Of a stretch of DNA of 20,930 bases, positions 6,875 to 14,266 are shown piece by piece. The notes below the pieces were generated by a model. That model saw nothing but the letters and a program-made list of their open reading frames with translations, made no database searches and was not told where the DNA came from. Numbering within the stretch: position 1 is the stretch's first letter; the number at the start of each line of letters is the position of its first letter. The translations under genes and the position numbers were made by a program. The stretch is from CAZVIK01 sp964627045 (lineage in GTDB: Bacteria > Acidobacteriota > Terriglobia > Bryobacterales > Bryobacteraceae): NCBI GenBank assembly GCA_964627045.1, contig CAZVIK010000054.1, forward strand, positions 1-20,930. The letters are read 5' to 3'.

Positions 6875-8047
6875 ATGTACATCCGCAAGACCCGTCTCCT
6901 TACTCCCGGGCCGACGCCCCTTTACCCGCCGGCCCTGCATGCGATGATGGCTTCCGACATCCATCACCGCACCGAAGATTTTCGTGCGATCTATCGGGAA
7001 ACCCTTGCCGGTCTGAAGGAAGTGATGGGCACGTCGCACGACGTGCTCGCGTTGGTCGCTTCAGGCTCCGGCGCGATGGAATCGGCCGTATCCAATCTCT
7101 TCTCACGCGGGGAGAAGGCGATTGTGTGTTCGGCCGGGAAGTTCGGCGAACGCTGGGTCGAGATGACCAAGGCGTTTGGTCTCGATACCGTTGTTCTCAA
7201 GGCCGAATACGGTAGCGTCGTAAGACCCGAAGAGGTTGCGGCGGCGCTGGAAGCGAACCCGGACGCGCGGGGCGTGTTCGTCCAGGCCTCGGAGACCTCC
7301 ACCGGAGCGCAGCACGACGTTCAAGCGATGGGCGCGGCCGTGGCGAGATCGGGCGCCATCTTCGTCGTCGATGCCATCACCGCGCTTGGCACGATGCCGT
7401 TGGATATCGACGGTTGGGGCCTGGACGTGGTGGTCGGCGGCAGCCAGAAGGCGTTCATGATCCCTCCGGGGATCGCCTTCCTGTCGGTCAGCCCAAAGGC
7501 CTGGCAGCGCGCCGAGACGGCGAACCTGCCTCACTACTACTTCGATCTCAAGAAGGAAAAGAAGAATGCGGCGCTGGGCGAATCCAGTTGGACGCCGAAT
7601 ACCTCGCTGGTGATCGCTCTGAACGCGGCGCTCAAGTACATCCGGTCGGTGGGCATGGAGAAGCTGATCGCCAACGCGCAGTTGTTGGCGCGAGCCACGC
7701 GCACCGCCGCCGTCGAGCTTGCGCTCGAGCTATTCGCGCCGGCTTCGCCCGGTTCCTCGGTGACCTCGATCAAGGCCCCTGCGGGATGGGACTCGGGGAC
7801 CATCGTCAAGGAGTTCCGCAACCGTTTCGGCGCCATCATCGCGAATGGCCAGGGGTCGATGAAGGGCAAGATCTTCCGGATCGCGCACCTTGGCTACTTC
7901 GATTTCGCCGATCTGTTCGGCGTAATCGCCGAACTGGAACTGATCCTCGCCGCAAACGGGCACCCGGTCCGCCTGGGTTCGGGCGTCGCGGCGGTGCAAA
8001 GAGTCTACGCGGAAGCCGCCGGCCTGGACGTGGCCGCGGGAGCATAG
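6875..8047 (+). CDS. Class V aminotransferase (alanine/serine-glyoxylate type), probable phosphoserine aminotransferase
   Basis: This 390-aa PLP enzyme is of the class V, AGXT-like type. It has the N-terminal LLTPGPTPLYP, the GSGAMES cofactor-phosphate motif (64-70), D166 in FVVDAITALG for the pyridine nitrogen, and the Schiff-base lysine K192 in VVGGSQKAFMIPPG. The open frame extends upstream to 6335, but that part overlaps yqeY antisense, so ATG 6875 is the start. It ends 10 nt before serA, which strongly suggests that it converts 3-phosphohydroxypyruvate to phosphoserine in serine synthesis. Enzymes of this type are known to do that in some archaea and bacteria that lack canonical SerC. 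The alternatives, serine-glyoxylate or alanine-glyoxylate transamination, cannot be excluded by sequence alone. Confidence 0.9.
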   Translation: MYIRKTRLLTPGPTPLYPPALHAMMASDIHHRTEDFRAIYRETLAGLKEVMGTSHDVLALVASGSGAMESAVSNLFSRGEKAIVCSAGKFGERWVEMTKAFGLDTVVLKAEYGSVVRPEEVAAALEANPDARGVFVQASETSTGAQHDVQAMGAAVARSGAIFVVDAITALGTMPLDIDGWGLDVVVGGSQKAFMIPPGIAFLSVSPKAWQRAETANLPHYYFDLKKEKKNAALGESSWTPNTSLVIALNAALKYIRSVGMEKLIANAQLLARATRTAAVELALELFAPASPGSSVTSIKAPAGWDSGTIVKEFRNRFGAIIANGQGSMKGKIFRIAHLGYFDFADLFGVIAELELILAANGHPVRLGSGVAAVQRVYAEAAGLDVAAGA

Positions 8048-8057
8048 GAGGCCAGCC

Positions 8058-9650
8058 ATGAAGATCCTTGTCGCGGAACCCATGGCGCCGGCCGGCCTCG
8101 ATCTGCTGCGCGGCCATTCGGACTGGGAAGTCGTTGTTTCCAACCCCAAAGAATACGGCGCTCACCTCAGTGATGCCGAAGCGCTCTTCGTTCGCAGCGC
8201 CGTGAAGGTCACCAAGCAAGTGCTGGAGCAGGCGCCGAAGCTGCGCGTGATCGGCCGCGCCGGCGTAGGCGTCGACAACGTCGATCTCGCAGCCGCCACC
8301 GCCGCCGGCGTCCTGGTGATGAACACTCCCGGCGGAAACGCCGTCTCGGTGGCCGAACACACGCTGGCCCTCATGCTGGCCATGGCGCGTTCGATCCCGC
8401 AGGCCAGCGCGTCCACCAAGAGCGGCTTGTGGGAAAAGAAGAAGTTCATGGGCAGCGAATTGCGCGGCAAGACCCTCGGTGTCGTTGGGCTGGGCAGCAT
8501 CGGCCGAGAGGTTGTGCGCCGCGCGCGCGCCTTCGAGATGAAGGTCGTGGCTTCCGACCCGTACATCAGCCCGCGAGCCGCGCAGGATGTTGGCGCGGAG
8601 CTGATGCCGCTCGACGACCTTTACCGCGCCGCCGACTACATCTCTTTGCACCTGGCCGCCACTCCCGAGACGCGCGGCATGATCTCGCGCCAGGCCATCG
8701 CCAAGATGAAAGACGGGGTGCGAATCGTCAACTGCGCTCGCGGCGAACTTCTGGATAGCGAGGCGCTCGGGGAGGCTCTGGCAAGCGGCAAACTCGGCGG
8801 CGCCGCCCTCGACGTTTTCGAAAAAGAGCCGCCGGCGCCGGGATACCCACTGTTTGCCCTGGATAAGGTTTTGGCGACGCCGCACATCGCCGGCTCCACC
8901 GAGGAAGCGCAGGAGATCGTGGGCGTGCGCATCGCCGAGCAAGTGGCGGAGTACCTGGAGAGCGGCGTTGCCATCAATGCCGTGAACATGCCGGCGCTCT
9001 CCCCGGAGCAGTACCGCGCCATCTCTCCCTACATCGCACTGGCTGAGCGGCTTGGGGCGTTCGCCGCCCACATCGCCACGGGAAACCCTACCGCCGTACG
9101 CCTGACCTACTCGGGCAAGCTTGCTGACCATCAGACCCATTTGATTCGCAACGCGGGCCTGGCCGGAGTGTTGAACCGGTCGCTGTCGCTTCGGGCTAAT
9201 CTGGTGAATGCGATGGAGATCGCCGCGGGCCGGGGCCTGGAGGTTACCGAGCGGCACGAGTCGCGCGTCGCGCACCTGGATTCGATTCGCCTGGAACTGG
9301 CCACCGACGGCGGCTCCACGTCGGTCGAGGGCGCCCAATTGCTCGGCCGGCCACGCCTCTTGCAGGTGGACGGCATCCAGGTGGAGGTGGCCCTGGCCGG
9401 CCATTTGACATACCTGCGAAACCGCGACGTCCCAGGGGTGATCGGTTTCGTGGGAACCGTCATCGGCCGCAACGGAATCAATATCGCCAACTTTTCGCTT
9501 GGCCGCCAGGACTCGCCTTCGAAGCCCGGCGAGGTTCTGGAGGCGGTTGCCGTGGTGGAGACCGACGGCGCCCTTCCCGAGGCGGTTCTGGCGGAGCTCC
9601 GGGAAAATCCGGCGGTCCTGCTGGCACGGGTGGTGGAATTCGAAACGTGA
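8058..9650 (+). CDS. serA: D-3-phosphoglycerate dehydrogenase (long form with ACT domain)
   Basis: SerA oxidises 3-phosphoglycerate to 3-phosphohydroxypyruvate with NAD, the first step of serine synthesis. The 530-aa protein has the long architecture. The split substrate domain includes RAGVGVDNVDL (68-77). The Rossmann domain has GLGSIG (144-149). Catalytic residues are R228 (NCARGE), E257 (FEKEP) and H276 (ATPHIAGST). An intervening ASB-like domain spans about 320-445. The C-terminal ACT domain, about 458-530 (RNRDVPGVIGFVGTVIGRNG), usually mediates serine feedback. The ATG at 8058 follows TAGGAGG with good spacing, overlapping the aminotransferase stop. The two genes are almost certainly co-transcribed. 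No serB phosphatase is in the window. Confidence 0.96.
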   Translation: MKILVAEPMAPAGLDLLRGHSDWEVVVSNPKEYGAHLSDAEALFVRSAVKVTKQVLEQAPKLRVIGRAGVGVDNVDLAAATAAGVLVMNTPGGNAVSVAEHTLALMLAMARSIPQASASTKSGLWEKKKFMGSELRGKTLGVVGLGSIGREVVRRARAFEMKVVASDPYISPRAAQDVGAELMPLDDLYRAADYISLHLAATPETRGMISRQAIAKMKDGVRIVNCARGELLDSEALGEALASGKLGGAALDVFEKEPPAPGYPLFALDKVLATPHIAGSTEEAQEIVGVRIAEQVAEYLESGVAINAVNMPALSPEQYRAISPYIALAERLGAFAAHIATGNPTAVRLTYSGKLADHQTHLIRNAGLAGVLNRSLSLRANLVNAMEIAAGRGLEVTERHESRVAHLDSIRLELATDGGSTSVEGAQLLGRPRLLQVDGIQVEVALAGHLTYLRNRDVPGVIGFVGTVIGRNGINIANFSLGRQDSPSKPGEVLEAVAVVETDGALPEAVLAELRENPAVLLARVVEFET

Positions 9651-9658
9651 GCCCGCGT

Positions 9659-9687
9659 TTGCCAACGGCCGGGGCGTCTGCTAGACT
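9659..9687 (+). promoter_or_regulatory. Possible sigma70-type promoter of the RRM gene
   Basis: TTGCCA at 9659-9664 and TAGACT at 9682-9687 are separated by 17 nt. They lie just after the serA stop and about 60 nt before the RRM gene, so this gene may be transcribed independently of serA. Confidence 0.4.
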
Positions 9688-9747
9688 GGGGAAAGCTCGC
9701 ATGGTGCCGCTTCCTACGAGTAGTCTCCCTGTTGTCCAATCTATGGA

Positions 9748-10152
9748 GTGAAGAACCCCAATCAGATGAGCTTCACCGTTTTCCTTGGCAATCTTCCCGT
9801 CTGGGTTACCGCCGACGACATCCAGTCGTGGCTGAACTCGGAATCCCTGGTGGCCGATTCCATTAAGGTCATCCGCAACCCCGAGACGCAGGAGTCGAAG
9901 GGCTTCGCGTTTATCGAAGCCCCCAACGCCGAGGAGATGCAGTCCATCATCCGGCGGTTCGACCGGGCGCCTCTCGAGGATCGCCTCTTGCGGGCGAATC
10001 CTGCACAGCCTCCGCGCCCCAAGGGACAGGCTCCGAGGCCGGATGCCGCCCGGCCGGCGTTACGCGCCGGCAAGAGACCCGCGCGGCGCCCGAAGGCAGA
10101 GGGGGAGGGGCCGCAGAGCGCATTCGCCGAAGAACTCGCGAAGGCGCTGTAG
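9748..10152 (+). CDS. RRM-domain RNA-binding protein with basic tail
   Basis: This 134-aa protein contains one RNA recognition motif at about residues 8-85. The RNP2-like strand is VFLGNLP and the RNP1-like strand is KGFAFIEA, both with the aromatic/hydrophobic pattern that stacks on RNA bases. The first aromatic of canonical RNP1 (KGFGFVxF) is kept as Phe. The remaining 45 residues are rich in Pro, Arg and Lys (RPALRAGKRPARRPK), a likely unstructured nucleic-acid-binding tail. Bacterial single-RRM proteins of this size are known, for example the cyanobacterial Rbp proteins, but their targets are mostly unclear. The start is uncertain: GTG at 9748 or ATG at 9766, the latter beginning directly at the first RRM strand. 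It sits between serA and the PIN/TRAM gene with its own probable promoter. Confidence 0.85.
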   Translation: MKNPNQMSFTVFLGNLPVWVTADDIQSWLNSESLVADSIKVIRNPETQESKGFAFIEAPNAEEMQSIIRRFDRAPLEDRLLRANPAQPPRPKGQAPRPDAARPALRAGKRPARRPKAEGEGPQSAFAEELAKAL

Positions 10153-10162
10153 TTCTTTCGAA

Positions 10163-10179
10163 CGCCGCGTTGAGCGGCA
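10163..10179 (+). terminator. Possible hairpin after the RRM gene
   Basis: GCCGC (10164-10168) and GCGGC (10174-10178) form a compact 5-bp stem with a 5-nt loop, 11 nt after the RRM stop. GCGCTG at 10144-10149 could also pair with CAGCGC at 10178-10183 in an alternative fold. No T tract follows. Confidence 0.3.
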
Positions 10180-10243
10180 GCGCGCCAATGCGAGGGCGTG
10201 GTGTCTTTGCCGCCGGCAGCCGACGTAATTAAGACTCCTGCGG

Positions 10244-10252
10244 TGGTATACT
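10244..10252 (+). promoter_or_regulatory. Possible extended -10 promoter of the PIN/TRAM-ispDF unit
   Basis: TGG followed by TATACT (10247-10252) forms an extended -10 element about 60 nt before the GTG at 10312. The -35 region is weak. The transcript would start with a leader containing a pyrimidine-rich run (about 10271-10285). Confidence 0.4.
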
Positions 10253-10311
10253 CTAGGCACGGAAGTGAGAGTTTTTTCTTTTCTTGATCTTCCGCTTCGA
10301 GGTTCAAGAGC

Positions 10312-11400
10312 GTGGGCGATCTACTGGTAGCCAGAGTCCTTTTTGTCCTTCTGCTGACCTCCGCCAGCTACTTTCTCCAGCCGTTGGGGCTACCCCAGCC
10401 CTACTCCGGCATCGCTGGGTTGATACTAGGGCTGGCGGTGATCGCCTTCGAAGTCCGCGTTAAAGAGGTGAGCCTCAAGCGTCTCATCGGCGCCGCCGTG
10501 GGTTCGGTGCTTGGCATCCTGGGAGCCTTCCTGATGTCCCTGATCATCGGGGGCGCCACACCGGAGCGGTCCACCACCGTGGCCTTTGTCCAAATCGGCC
10601 TCATGCTTTGGATGACCTACGTGGGGCTTGTCGTCGGCGCCAGCAAAGGCGACATGCTCAATTTGGGCGCGCTGGGAGGGGTGTTCGGCTCCGAGAAGGT
10701 CAGCAAGAGCAGCTTCAAGATCCTCGATACCAGCGTCATCATAGACGGCCGTATCGCCGACATTGCGGAGACCGGTTTCCTCGACGGTATCGTGGTGATC
10801 CCGCAGTTTGTGTTGCGGGAACTTCAACTGGTGGCCGATTCGGCGGATTCGATGAAGCGCAACCGTGGCCGGCGCGGACTGGACATCCTCCAGCGGATCC
10901 AGAAGATGCCCGACCTTACCGTGCAGATCCTAGAGGACGACTTCCCGCAGATTCGCGACGTCGACATGAAGTTGATCGAGTTGGCCAAGACTTACAGTTG
11001 CAAGGTCGTTACCAACGACTTCAACCTAAACAAGGTCGCCCAGTTGCACGGGGTCGACGTGCTCAACATCAACGAACTGGCCAATGCGCTGAAGCCCATC
11101 GTGCTCCCCGGCGAGACCATGCGGGTCTTCATCCTTAAGGAAGGCAAGGAGTACAACCAGGGCGTCGCCTACTTGGACGATGGAACCATGGTCGTGGTGG
11201 ACAACGCCAAACGCCTGATCTCCAAGACGATCGACATCTCGGTTACCAGCGTGCTCCAGACCACCGCTGGAAAGATGATCTTTGGCCGTTACGACGAGCG
11301 TCTGCACTCGATCCATGAGAAGTCGCCCGGCGAAAAACCGGCGCCGGAACGCCCGCAGCGGGAAGCCGCCGGTCCCGCGCCTGCCCAGCCGGCAAGATAG
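10312..11400 (+). CDS. Membrane-anchored PIN/TRAM domain protein (YacL-like)
   Basis: The 362-aa protein begins with a hydrophobic region of about four helices (residues 6-24, 31-47, 58-80, 88-110). A PIN nuclease-like domain follows (about 136-255), with acidic candidates D139 (ILDTSVIIDGR), E170, D219 and D236 (VVTNDFNLN). A TRAM domain comes next (about 262-328, GETMRVFILKEGKEYNQGVAYLDDG), then a Pro-rich tail. PIN domains are typically RNases and TRAM domains bind RNA, so a membrane-tethered RNA-processing role is plausible but unproven for this family. The start is GTG at 10312. The gene lies directly before ispD and ispF, the same order as yacL-ispD-ispF in Bacillus. The usual PIN acidic residues are present, so nothing suggests an inactive domain. 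Confidence 0.9.
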   Translation: MGDLLVARVLFVLLLTSASYFLQPLGLPQPYSGIAGLILGLAVIAFEVRVKEVSLKRLIGAAVGSVLGILGAFLMSLIIGGATPERSTTVAFVQIGLMLWMTYVGLVVGASKGDMLNLGALGGVFGSEKVSKSSFKILDTSVIIDGRIADIAETGFLDGIVVIPQFVLRELQLVADSADSMKRNRGRRGLDILQRIQKMPDLTVQILEDDFPQIRDVDMKLIELAKTYSCKVVTNDFNLNKVAQLHGVDVLNINELANALKPIVLPGETMRVFILKEGKEYNQGVAYLDDGTMVVVDNAKRLISKTIDISVTSVLQTTAGKMIFGRYDERLHSIHEKSPGEKPAPERPQREAAGPAPAQPAR

Positions 11401-11424
11401 CATGTCTATGGTGGGGTGTCGATC

Positions 11425-12150
11425 ATGAGAGTCGCCGTTATACTTCCCGCCGCGGGCCTCGGGACGCGCATGGGCCGCCAGTCCGCCGAGCGCGCCGGCG
11501 TCAGCCGAAAGCAGTTCATGCTGCTCGATGGGGCGCCGATCCTCATGCATACGATCCGAAAGTTCGCGTATTGCGCTTCGGTGGCCGAGATCGTCATCGC
11601 CCTGCGCAAGGACGATTTCGCCTGGGTCGAATCGCTTCTGGATGCCGAACTCCCGGCCACACCCGTCCGTTTGGTCGAGGGCGGCGACAGCCGTCAACAG
11701 TCGGTGGAAAACGCCTTGGCGGCGCTGGACGGCTCGGTGGATCTGGTCGCCGTGCACGACGCCGTGCGGCCCTTCGTTGAACCATCCCTCATCGAACAGG
11801 CGATCCGGGAGGCGGCGCAGTCGGGTGCGGCCATTGTCGGCATCGTCCCCGTGGACACGGTCAAGCAGGTCAAGCGCAACAAGATCCACGGCACGCTGTC
11901 GCGCGACCGGCTCATCCTGGCGCAGACTCCCCAGGTGTTCCGCCTGGAGATCCTAAGGCGCGCGTTTGCCAAAGCCGCGGAAGACGGCTTCGTCGGCACC
12001 GATGAATCAAGCCTGGTCGAGCGCCTGGAACAGGTGGAAGTCAGTGTGGTTCCCGGCAGCGATCGCAACATCAAGATCACCAAGCCGTCCGACATGGATC
12101 TTGCCCGGCTGTTTCTGGCCGAAGAGACGGCTCAGACGAAATCGTCGTGA
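11425..12150 (+). CDS. ispD: 2-C-methyl-D-erythritol 4-phosphate cytidylyltransferase
   Basis: IspD couples CTP to 2-C-methyl-D-erythritol 4-phosphate in the MEP route to isoprenoids. From ATG 11425 the protein has 241 aa, with the nucleotide-binding start VILPAAGLGTRMG, the downstream KQFMLLDGAPI, GGDSRQQSVENAL, VHDAVRPFVEP, the DTVK segment and the TPQVF motif. Between GTRMG and KQF there are extra residues (RQSAERAGVSR) compared with the compact loop of many homologues. The reading frame extends back to a GTG at 11416, but GGTGGGG at 11410-11416 is correctly spaced for ATG 11425. It begins 24 nt after the PIN/TRAM stop and overlaps ispF by 4 nt (GTGA), which indicates one operon. Confidence 0.95.
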   Translation: MRVAVILPAAGLGTRMGRQSAERAGVSRKQFMLLDGAPILMHTIRKFAYCASVAEIVIALRKDDFAWVESLLDAELPATPVRLVEGGDSRQQSVENALAALDGSVDLVAVHDAVRPFVEPSLIEQAIREAAQSGAAIVGIVPVDTVKQVKRNKIHGTLSRDRLILAQTPQVFRLEILRRAFAKAAEDGFVGTDESSLVERLEQVEVSVVPGSDRNIKITKPSDMDLARLFLAEETAQTKSS

Positions 12151-12635
12151 CCGAGTACCGGACAGGTATCGGCTGGGATGTCCACCGGCTCGTCCCGGAA
12201 CGGCCCCTAATCCTTGGCGGCGTGCGGATTCCGTCGCCGTTGGGCCTTTCCGGACATTCGGATGCCGACGTGCTCGCCCATGCCGTTACCGACGCGTTAC
12301 TGGGCGCCGCCGCCCTCGGCGACATCGGCCAGCACTTCCCGGACACCGACCCCCGGTGGGCCGGGGCCGACAGCATGGCCTTCATACGCCACGCCTGCCG
12401 CCTTTTGGCCGATGCCGGCTTCGCCGTGGTTAACGTGGATTCCACCGTCCTGTTGGAACGCCCCAAACTCGGAGGGTTCCGCGAGGCCATCCGGCAGTCG
12501 TTGGCCTCGGCATTGGGGCTGCCGGTTGACAGGGTTTCGGTGAAGTTTAAGACGGCCGAAAAGCTGGGGGCCGTGGGCGAAGGCCATTCGGCCGAAGCTC
12601 AGGCGGTCGCGACGGTCCGCCGCGCGGCGTCCTGA
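12147..12635 (+). CDS. ispF: 2-C-methyl-D-erythritol 2,4-cyclodiphosphate synthase
   Basis: IspF cyclises the CDP-ME 2-phosphate product with release of CMP, two steps after IspD. The 162-aa length is typical. Expected metal ligands are D11 and H13 (GIGWDVHRL) and H45 in SGHSDADVLAHAVTDALL. ALGDIGQHFPDTDP and the C-terminal KTAEKLGAVGEG, near the CMP site, complete the family pattern. Translation starts at GTG 12147 inside the ispD stop (GTGA). IspE, which acts between IspD and IspF, is not in the window. It runs convergent with the secretin gene, whose stop is only 13 nt away. No strong terminator hairpin was seen between them. Confidence 0.96.
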   Translation: MTEYRTGIGWDVHRLVPERPLILGGVRIPSPLGLSGHSDADVLAHAVTDALLGAAALGDIGQHFPDTDPRWAGADSMAFIRHACRLLADAGFAVVNVDSTVLLERPKLGGFREAIRQSLASALGLPVDRVSVKFKTAEKLGAVGEGHSAEAQAVATVRRAAS

Positions 12636-12648
12636 CGGTGGCGCAGCG

Positions 12649-14180
12649 CTAGAGCGGAATCCGAGGACGCAATTCCGATCCGACGCCAACCGCATCGGGG
12701 GGTGCGTCGCGGCCGGGCGCACCGAGCAACACGGGCTTCAGAACCAGCAGCACATCGCCTGACGCCGCGTCACGCTTGTTGTTGCGCAGAGCAGCCCCGA
12801 TAACCGGCACCCGCGAGAAGCCCGCCAGACCGCTGATCGTCCGTGCCTCCGACGCGTTCATGAGGCCGGCCACAACTCCCCACTCGCCGGCGCGCAAACG
12901 CACGCTGGATTGGAGCTTCCGGTTGGCTACCACCGGCATCTCGTCGATCACTTGCCCGGTCAGCGCCTTGAACTCGGCCACCAGTTCCAGCGTCACCTCG
13001 TCGTCGCCGCCGGCCTGAGGCGTGACTTCCACCGCCAGTCCCAGGTCCTCGAACTGGATCGTCGGCGTGATCCCGCTCTCGCCGTCGAAGCCGGAATAGA
13101 CCACCTTACCGGTGACGATGGGGTAGCGTTCACCCACGTGGAGCGTGGCCTTCTGCCCAGTGGCCGAACGCAACTCGGCCTGGAACAGGCTGTGTCCGTT
13201 CGATTGGCTCTCCCGTGCCAGCGCCTGCACTTCGGCGATCCCCAAGCCCACCAGCGACGCACCTCCGCCGAAAGACAGCAGCCGTGTGAAGGCCGAGGGA
13301 ATGCTCACCGGCGAATTAAAGGCCCCGCCCAGGCCGGCGAGAGGGAAGAAGGTCTGAGGGCCCGCCCCGTAGGCCAGCGATCGGGTGCGGCCGACTTCCA
13401 CAAACTCCAACTGGACGGCCACCATCGGCCGGTGCTCCAACAGGCGCTCTATCATCTCCTGGGCCGGCCGGACGCGGCTGAGACGGTCGCGGATCACGAT
13501 GGCCGAGTGCTGGGCGTCGTAGCTGATGCGCGTGAGCGCCATGACCTGCTGAACGGCCCGCATGATGTCCTGCGCGTCCTGCGCGCTGAAGGTGGCCGGT
13601 GCGGGAACCGTCACCGAGACCACCGGCTCCAACTCCTGCCGCTTTTGGGCGGTGTCGCGCGCCACCAGAAAAGTCCGTTCATCCACCGGCGTCACAAAAG
13701 AACCTGTAAGAAACTCGAGAGTGCGCAACGCCTCGCGATAGTCCGCTCCCCGGACATGAAACGAAAGCATTGGCCCCGGCTGGTAGTCGGGATCGAACAG
13801 CGCCTCCAGTTTGAAAGCGGCGGCGACGCGGGTGAACAACGCCCGGGCGTCGGCGCGCAGATCCAGGTCCAGACGCTCCGGCGAAGGCTTCAATTCGGGC
13901 GGCGGCAGGGGCTCTCGCGCCACGGCGCCGCGGGGCTGCAAGGCGGCGGCAGGGGACTCCGGCAGGCTCAAACCGCCCCTGAGCGTCATTGGCACCCTAA
14001 CGAGTTCCCGGCGCCGCCAATACTCCAGGTTGTAGGGATCCAGTGCAACCGCCTGAGAATACAGGAGAAAAGNNNNNNNNNNTTCTGGCCCTGTTCGTAG
14101 CGCTCCCGGGCCTCCGGCGTGGCGGCGGCAGCGGCTGTCCATACCGCCAACGACAGCGCCACGGCGCAGATCACCCTCAT
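12649..14180 (-). CDS. Secretin-domain protein (GspD/PilQ-like), interrupted by an assembly gap
   Basis: Secretins form the outer-membrane ring of type II secretion or type IV pilus systems. The N-terminus, from ATG 14180, has a signal peptide (MRVICAVALSLAVWTAAAAA) and the first half of a TPR-like helix (ARERYEQGQ). The 10-N gap then intervenes, and the frame resumes as LLYSQAVALDPYNLEYW. After it come an STN-like domain (about 13660-13875), an N1-type domain with QDIMRAVQQVM, and the secretin core (about 13420-12730): VAVQLEFVEVGR, GERYPIVTG, IQFEDLGLAVEVTP, and the closing RVPVIGAALRNNKRD then DVLLVLKP. The two halves are in different frames across the Ns because the gap length is arbitrary. 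It is shorter than classical GspD and has a TPR in place of the usual N0 start. It is divergent from the AAA+ ATPase, 86 nt away. Confidence 0.88.
14073..14082. other. Assembly gap (10 N) inside the secretin gene
   Basis: Ten Ns separate two contig ends. The flanking coding frames match the two halves of one TPR unit, with about 10-13 codons missing by comparison with a typical TPR. Confidence 0.95.
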
Positions 14181-14266
14181 GTCTGAATTGACGTTTCGCC
14201 GGGGTCCGGCGTGGATGGTATCTACCGGCGGGCTCCAGGTTGTCTTTTCTGAGGTAGAGTTACAGT

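Noticed and set aside
7836..9665. 609-codon minus-strand open frame opposite serA
   Set aside because: Long antisense frames are common in GC-rich genes; serA motifs on the plus strand are complete.
12910..14100. 396-codon plus-strand open frame opposite the secretin gene
   Set aside because: The translation is Arg/His/Gln-rich with no motif, while the minus strand encodes a clear secretin.
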